DNA of 8,651 nt from UBA8752 sp964223495 (GTDB lineage Bacteria; Bacteroidota; Bacteroidia; Flavobacteriales_D; Sanyastnellaceae). Both the position numbers and the translations under genes were made by a program. Shown here piece by piece: positions 4,955 to 8,651 of this stretch; the stretch's first letter is position 1; each line of letters begins with the position of its first letter. The stretch is taken from the NCBI GenBank assembly GCA_964223495.1, contig CAXQGL010000071.1, positions 1-8,651 on the forward strand, read 5' to 3'. A model generated the notes under the pieces. That model did no database searches. It was not told the origin of the DNA and saw nothing but the letters and a program-made list of their open reading frames with translations.

Positions 4955-7339
4955 ATGCCCATGACCATCCCTCCCTCCTTCACCCCATCTTCGAGGCCGT
5001 CTTTGTGGTCTTCATGGCTGGCAGCCACGCTGCTTTTCGTCCTCCCTTCTGAACGAATCCAAGCACAAGGCACGGATTTCGGTCGATGGGACACGGTCCC
5101 CGTATTCGGTTTGGATGGCGCTGGATTGGACAACCCGTGGACGGGCGGCATGACCGCGCCACAGTTCTCCACGGCTGACCTCGACGGCGACGAGATTCCC
5201 GATCTGTTCGTCTTCGACCGCAACGGCAACCGCGTCCTGCCCTTCCAGGCCTGCGTTTCCGATGTGCCGGAAGCGCCCCTCACCTACCTGTACCGTCCCG
5301 ACTGGCGCAGTGCCTTTCCGGAAGACCTCCGGAACTGGGTGCTGCTGCGCGATGCGAATTGTGACGGGATTGCCGATCTGTTCGTCAACAGCCAGAGCGG
5401 CGTGCGGTTGTGGCTTGGCTCCATGGTCGATGACCTCATCGCCTACACACAACCGCCCACCTTGAACATCCTGGCCAACTGGGACTTCGGGAATGGAGAC
5501 CAGCAGTTGCCCATGGTCTGCCTGAGTACGGACATTCCCGCGTTGGGGGACTTCGATGGTGATGGTGACCTCGACATGGTCACCTGGACGGAAACCTCCT
5601 CCACCCTCTACAGCTACACCGGACGCGGTGCCACCGAAGGAAGCACGGGTTGTGGGGACACGCTCGTATGGGACGTGACCAACCGCTGCTTCGGCATGCT
5701 CGATGAGGCGTCCGAGGACAACACGGTCTTCATCGGGGAAGCGCACGAATGCGGATTCAACGTGGCCGATCCTCGCGCCGAAGGAGGCATTGCCGAAAGC
5801 CCGGCGGTCATGCGCCACGCCGGAGGTACAACGGCCCTGCTCGAGCTCGATGGAGATGGTCACCTCGACCTGTTGTTGGGCGACGTGTCGTACAACCAGT
5901 TCGTGGCCTGCTACATGGACGATGCCGTGGACGGACAGGACAGCACCACCCACACGAGCGACCACTGGCCCGCCGACCTGGGCTCGCCAGACTCCCTTGA
6001 CTTGCAGCGCTTTCCTGCCGCTTTCCACGAGGACATCGACCAGGACGGCGTACGCGATGTCGTGGTCGCCGCCAACGCCACTTTCGAGGTCGACGGACGC
6101 CACAGCGCCTGGTGGTACCGGAATACCGGCACGGAAGCCTCCCCGCAGTGGTCACTCCAGACGGACGCACTGCTGCAGGAGGACATGATCGACCTCGGGC
6201 GCGGCGCCTACCCGGTCTTCACCGATTTCGATGGCGATGGCCTGATGGACCTGGTCGCCTCCAACAAGGAGCGCTACCTCGGCCCCGGCAATACCCCTTC
6301 CATGCTGCACCGCTTCCGCAACGTGGGAACAGCCCAGGCCCCGGCATTTCAGCAGTTGGACACGAATTGGCTCGCTCTGACGGAATTCGGGCTGGAAAGT
6401 GTGATCGCTGAATTCGGCGATCTCGACGGGGATGGGGATGAAGACCTCCTCATCGGAGATGAGTTGGGCAACCTTCACCGCTGGGAGAACACCGCCGGCC
6501 CCGGGAACCCCATGGAACTTGTGCTGGGCGAAGCAGCGGTGGTGGATGCCGATGGCGCCGTCATCGACGTGGGGCAATTTGCCGCCCCTGCCCTGCACGA
6601 CCTCGACGGTGATGGCGACCTCGACCTCATCGTGGGCGAGAAGAACGGCAACCTCAACCTGTACGAGAACACCGCTACGAACGGGCCGGCGGTTTTTGCC
6701 CTGGTTTCCACTGCGGCGGGTCAGGTTCAGGCCGACAACCTCCTGGGCATCAATGGATTTGCGACGCCGGAGGTCTGGGCGACGGATTCGGGGCTGGTGC
6801 TGGCCGTGGGCAATGAACTCGGGCATTTGCAATTGTTCGATTGCCCCGCCGAGCCGATCACCTCGGCAGAGGAAGCATGGCCCGAGGTGGACGACACGTG
6901 GCTCGGCCTTTACGAGGGGGAATTCGCCGCCCCGGCACTCGCTGACCTCGACGGGGACGGCCACCTCGATCTCGTGGTGGGCATCCGGGATGGCGGAATG
7001 ACCCTTTGGCGGGGAAATGCCGATGCAGACGCCGTCCGGAAATGCGCGGAGGATGTCGTCATCTCCGTAACGGAAATGGACGCCCCCACTTCAGTCTGGG
7101 TACCGCACCCCAACCCCCTCGGACCAGGCATGCGCCTGGCCGTGCCTTGCGAAGCGGTTCAGGTGTACGACCTCTCAGGGCGAAAACTGGGCCGACTGGA
7201 GGCCCATGCCGGCCATGTGACCTGGCCCGCCAACTGGTCCGCAGGGTCGTTCCTTGTCCTTCCGATAGGGCCCGAATGCGGGACGGGCGCCCCTTCCATT
7301 GGAAGAAGCGCCCGCCGCCTGGTCATCATCGACCGCTGA
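4955..7339 (+). CDS. Secreted FG-GAP/VCBS-repeat protein with T9SS type A sorting domain
   Basis: This 794-residue protein is built for export. It has a signal peptide (about residues 1-37, hydrophobic core WLAATLLFVL, likely cut near Q-A-Q-G). A run of calcium-binding D-x-D-x-D-G-x-x-D loops follows, starting at residues 75, 133, 199, 297 (E in place of the first D), 360, 424, 489, 549 and 664, most 58-66 residues apart, as in FG-GAP/VCBS beta-propeller blades. A further blade at about 601-625 keeps the G-F-A-T-P and L-V-L-A-V-G parts but has lost the loop. The 199-297 interval is longer and carries several Cys. The end (about 714-794) is a T9SS type A sorting domain: PHPNP, VQVYDLSGRKLGRL, S-A-G-S-F-L-V-L and a final R-R-L-V-I-I-D, which directs outer-membrane translocation and surface attachment or release. 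The ligand is unknown. ATG 4961 is an alternative start. Its 3' end converges on mdh with 11 nt between stops. Confidence 0.9.
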   Translation: MPMTIPPSFTPSSRPSLWSSWLAATLLFVLPSERIQAQGTDFGRWDTVPVFGLDGAGLDNPWTGGMTAPQFSTADLDGDEIPDLFVFDRNGNRVLPFQACVSDVPEAPLTYLYRPDWRSAFPEDLRNWVLLRDANCDGIADLFVNSQSGVRLWLGSMVDDLIAYTQPPTLNILANWDFGNGDQQLPMVCLSTDIPALGDFDGDGDLDMVTWTETSSTLYSYTGRGATEGSTGCGDTLVWDVTNRCFGMLDEASEDNTVFIGEAHECGFNVADPRAEGGIAESPAVMRHAGGTTALLELDGDGHLDLLLGDVSYNQFVACYMDDAVDGQDSTTHTSDHWPADLGSPDSLDLQRFPAAFHEDIDQDGVRDVVVAANATFEVDGRHSAWWYRNTGTEASPQWSLQTDALLQEDMIDLGRGAYPVFTDFDGDGLMDLVASNKERYLGPGNTPSMLHRFRNVGTAQAPAFQQLDTNWLALTEFGLESVIAEFGDLDGDGDEDLLIGDELGNLHRWENTAGPGNPMELVLGEAAVVDADGAVIDVGQFAAPALHDLDGDGDLDLIVGEKNGNLNLYENTATNGPAVFALVSTAAGQVQADNLLGINGFATPEVWATDSGLVLAVGNELGHLQLFDCPAEPITSAEEAWPEVDDTWLGLYEGEFAAPALADLDGDGHLDLVVGIRDGGMTLWRGNADADAVRKCAEDVVISVTEMDAPTSVWVPHPNPLGPGMRLAVPCEAVQVYDLSGRKLGRLEAHAGHVTWPANWSAGSFLVLPIGPECGTGAPSIGRSARRLVIIDR
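7284..7314 (-). terminator. Candidate mdh transcript-end hairpin inside the VCBS gene
   Basis: On the minus strand, 36 nt after the mdh stop, CGGGCGC (7314-7308) pairs with GCGCCCG (7290-7284) and CTTCC with GGAAG inside. Two intervening G-U pairs complete a 14-bp stem with a 3-nt AAU loop. On the plus strand those two pairs would be C-A mismatches, which favours the mdh transcript. There is no T-tract afterwards, so it may protect or pause the transcript rather than terminate it intrinsically. It lies within codons for the loop just before the end of the T9SS sorting domain. Confidence 0.45.
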
Positions 7340-7350
7340 TCGGTAAAGAT

Positions 7351-8295
7351 TCAGACACCCATGCCGTCGAGCACGTCGGCGACTTCCTTGACCGCCTTGG
7401 CGCTCTCGTGGAGCAAGGCCATCTCGTCGTCGTTGAGCTGGAGCTCGATGATCTCCTCCACGCCCTTGGCGCCAAGCTTGACCGGTACGCCGAGGTAGAG
7501 GTCGCTCAGGCCGTATTGGCCGGTGAGGCGCGCGCAGCAGGGGAAGATGCGCTTCTGGTCATTGACGATGGCCTCGACCATCTGCGCGGCCGCGGCACCC
7601 GGTGCGTACCAGGCGGACGTACCGAGGAGCTGGACGATCTCACCGCCGCCCTTCTTGGTGCGCTCGACGATGGCGTCCAGCGCATCGGCGTCGATCATCT
7701 CGGTGACGGGGATGCCGCCGACCGTGGTGTAGCGCGGGAGTGGCACCATGGTGTCACCGTGGCCGCCCATCAGCACGGCCTGGATGTCCTTCGGGCTCAC
7801 GTCGAGGGCCTCGGCGAGGAAGGCGCGGTAGCGGGCTGTGTCGAGCACTCCGGCCATGCCGACGACGCGGTGGTCGGGTACTCCTGCGGTCTTCCACGCC
7901 TGGTAGGTCATCACATCAAGCGGGTTGGACACGATCACGATGATGGCCTCCGGGCTGTGCGGCAGGATCTGCTCGGTCACGCTCTTGACGATGCCGGCGT
8001 TGGTGGCGATCAGGTCGTCGCGGCTCATTCCGGGCTTGCGGGGCAGGCCGCTGGTGATCACGACCACGTCACTGCCGGCGGTCTTGCTGTAATCGTTGGT
8101 GCTGCCGACGGTGCGGGTGTCGTAGCTGTTGACCGGGCTGGTCTCCCAGATGTCAAGGGCCTTGCCTTCGGCGAAGCCTTCCTTGATGTCAAGCAGGACG
8201 ACTTCGTTGCAGACTTCGCGGGTGGCGAGGACGTCAGCGCATGTGGCGCCCACATTGCCGGCTCCGACGACGGTGACCTTGGTACGTTGGATCAT
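7351..8295 (-). CDS. mdh: Malate dehydrogenase (NAD, LDH-like type)
   Basis: Mdh catalyses reversible NAD-linked oxidation of malate to oxaloacetate in the TCA cycle and supplies oxaloacetate to PckA during gluconeogenesis. The 314-residue product is full length. The NAD-binding G-A-G-N-V-G is at 11-16, with D36 ending strand beta-2 and favouring NAD over NADP. The mobile-loop substrate-binding segment L-P-R-K-P-G-M-S-R gives R86 and R92. V-S-N-P-L-D is at 122-127, G-V-L-D-T-A-R at 149-155 (D152 and R155 of the relay and substrate sites), and the catalytic His is in G-G-H-G-D-T (H179). R86 in the selectivity position and the 'GMAGVLDTARYR' form indicate the LDH-like malate dehydrogenase group found in Bacteroidota and Chlorobi. 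The start at ATG 8295 is set by family length and by a -7 element 28 nt upstream; the open frame continues further but is unrelated. The gene appears monocistronic. Confidence 0.97.
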   Translation of the reverse strand: MIQRTKVTVVGAGNVGATCADVLATREVCNEVVLLDIKEGFAEGKALDIWETSPVNSYDTRTVGSTNDYSKTAGSDVVVITSGLPRKPGMSRDDLIATNAGIVKSVTEQILPHSPEAIIVIVSNPLDVMTYQAWKTAGVPDHRVVGMAGVLDTARYRAFLAEALDVSPKDIQAVLMGGHGDTMVPLPRYTTVGGIPVTEMIDADALDAIVERTKKGGGEIVQLLGTSAWYAPGAAAAQMVEAIVNDQKRIFPCCARLTGQYGLSDLYLGVPVKLGAKGVEEIIELQLNDDEMALLHESAKAVKEVADVLDGMGV

Positions 8296-8322
8296 GATGG
8301 AGGGATTGGGTGAATCGGTTTG

Positions 8323-8330
8323 CAAAAGTA
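8323..8330 (-). promoter_or_regulatory. Bacteroidota-type -7 promoter element of mdh
   Basis: The minus-strand sequence TACTTTTG fits TAnnTTTG exactly and ends 27 nt before ATG 8295, giving a leader of roughly 20-25 nt without a Shine-Dalgarno. No convincing -33 TTG is found at the usual 19-22 nt distance. The rest of the 87-nt divergent gap (8296-8382) holds several TTGG/CCAA boxes (8353-8360 and 8367-8375) but no clear promoter for the plus-strand gene. Confidence 0.6.
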
Positions 8331-8382
8331 AGGGAGCGGATACTGCGGCGCCTTGGCCAATCGTTCCCAATTTGGTCCTGTC

Positions 8383-8651
8383 ATGCGTCCACTGCTCTCC
8401 ATCCTGATTCCTGCCATGCTCCTGGCGCTGCCAACGGCCCTGTCCGCTCAGCCCGAACCAGATACTGCACAGTGGCCGGAAGGGCGACCCGGCGAAAACT
8501 TCAACGTGACGAATGACCAGGGGCGGAAACAGGGCCGCTGGATCCGGGTCTACCCCGACGGACGCCTTTACTACAGCGGCACCTTCGAGGATGGTCGTCC
8601 CGTTGGCCACTTCACCTTCTTCCGCGAGAACGGGCGCGTCCTGACCGAAAT
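8383..8651 (+). CDS. Secreted YwqK/MORN-variant repeat protein, 3' end outside the window
   Basis: Eighty-nine codons are open from ATG 8383 to the window end. The protein begins with a signal peptide (MRPLLSILIPAMLLALPTAL, likely cut after S-A-Q at about residue 23) with no lipobox Cys, so it should be exported to the periplasm or beyond. The mature part contains N-V-T-N-D-Q-G-R-K-Q-G-R-W-I-R-V-Y-P-D-G (41-60) and then Y-Y-S-G-T-F-E-D-G-R-P-V-G-H-F-T-F-F (63-80). This is the 'G.kqG.W..yy.nG.l.y.G.f..G.p.G.f..y' pattern of MORN-like repeats in proteins often labelled 'toxin-antitoxin system YwqK family antitoxin'. In Bacteroidota such exported proteins are common and the antitoxin label is probably not meaningful. 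It is transcribed divergently from mdh. Total length and later domains cannot be seen. Confidence 0.7.
   Translation, partial: MRPLLSILIPAMLLALPTALSAQPEPDTAQWPEGRPGENFNVTNDQGRKQGRWIRVYPDGRLYYSGTFEDGRPVGHFTFFRENGRVLTE

Noticed and set aside
5012..6964. Minus-strand frames of 363 and 270 codons inside the VCBS gene
   Set aside because: Their V/E/I/G-rich repeats (such as VEVAVTIEV) are the reverse-strand reading of the repeated D-x-D-G-D codons, not independent proteins.
5177..6979. DNA-level repeats in the VCBS gene as a recombination or phase-variation array
   Set aside because: The repeated bases code for the short D-x-D-x-D-G loops only. The sequence between them has diverged, so they are protein repeats rather than recent tandem duplications.
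2146..8295. pckA, mdh and the genes between them as one metabolic operon or a novel system
   Set aside because: The genes lie on both strands with separate promoters and a strong terminator. The lipoprotein and T9SS genes separate the two enzymes, and nothing shows functional coupling beyond general gluconeogenesis.
7006..8313. Plus-strand open frame of 435 codons opposite mdh and the end of the VCBS gene
   Set aside because: It runs antisense through a clearly real malate dehydrogenase. Its composition (repeats of D, G, A, V, H) mirrors the complement of mdh codons and shows no family motif.
8383..8651. A toxin-antitoxin system based on the YwqK-type label
   Set aside because: The protein has a signal peptide and MORN-like repeats, no partner toxin gene is visible, and the label is a common carry-over annotation.
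1..8651. tRNA, rRNA, CRISPR array, insertion sequence or phage attachment site
   Set aside because: No cloverleaf, rRNA motif, regularly spaced direct repeats, transposase or integrase motifs were seen by eye. Intergenic gaps are all below about 90 nt, leaving little room.

Overview
This window reads as ordinary chromosome from a GC-rich member of the Bacteroidota, probably Flavobacteriales-like. Four things point that way: a large secreted protein with FG-GAP/VCBS repeats and a C-terminal type IX secretion (T9SS) sorting domain; exact matches to the Bacteroidota -7 promoter element TAnnTTTG ahead of pckA and mdh; a near absence of Shine-Dalgarno sequences; and an LDH-like malate dehydrogenase together with an ATP-dependent PEP carboxykinase. 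No exact taxon can be named from this sequence. The high GC content, judged by eye, opens many long spurious reading frames opposite the real genes.

Layout. Positions 1-1031 (+): the 3' part of a PaaG-type enoyl-CoA isomerase gene, followed 3 nt later by a DUF551 gene. Positions 1032-2077 (-): rsmE (16S rRNA methyltransferase) and a 4-nt overlapping DUF4359 membrane-anchored gene. This pair converges on DUF551 with no intergenic base. Positions 2081-3801 (-): pckA with a recognisable -7 element and a strong intrinsic terminator whose U-tract ends just before the rsmE start codon. Positions 3861-4247 (-): a DUF423 membrane protein, divergent from a fasciclin-like lipoprotein (4315-4905, +) across a 67-nt gap that holds a perfect palindrome. 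Positions 4955-7339 (+): the T9SS-secreted VCBS-repeat protein. Positions 7351-8295 (-): mdh, converging on it with 11 nt between. Positions 8383-8651 (+): the 5' part of a secreted YwqK/MORN-like protein, divergent from mdh and cut by the window end.

Function. pckA and mdh are separate transcription units of central carbon metabolism (oxaloacetate to PEP, and malate to oxaloacetate) and would work together in gluconeogenesis. PaaG belongs to aerobic phenylacetyl-CoA catabolism, whose other genes would lie upstream of the window. The fasciclin, VCBS and YwqK-like proteins are cell-envelope or secreted products. No rRNA, tRNA, CRISPR array, insertion sequence, prophage or defence module was seen, and no intergenic stretch exceeds about 90 nt. 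I found no clearly novel system. The items most worth checking are regulatory: the pckA terminator against the rsmE start, palindromes between divergent genes, and a hairpin inside the VCBS gene positioned to act on the mdh transcript.
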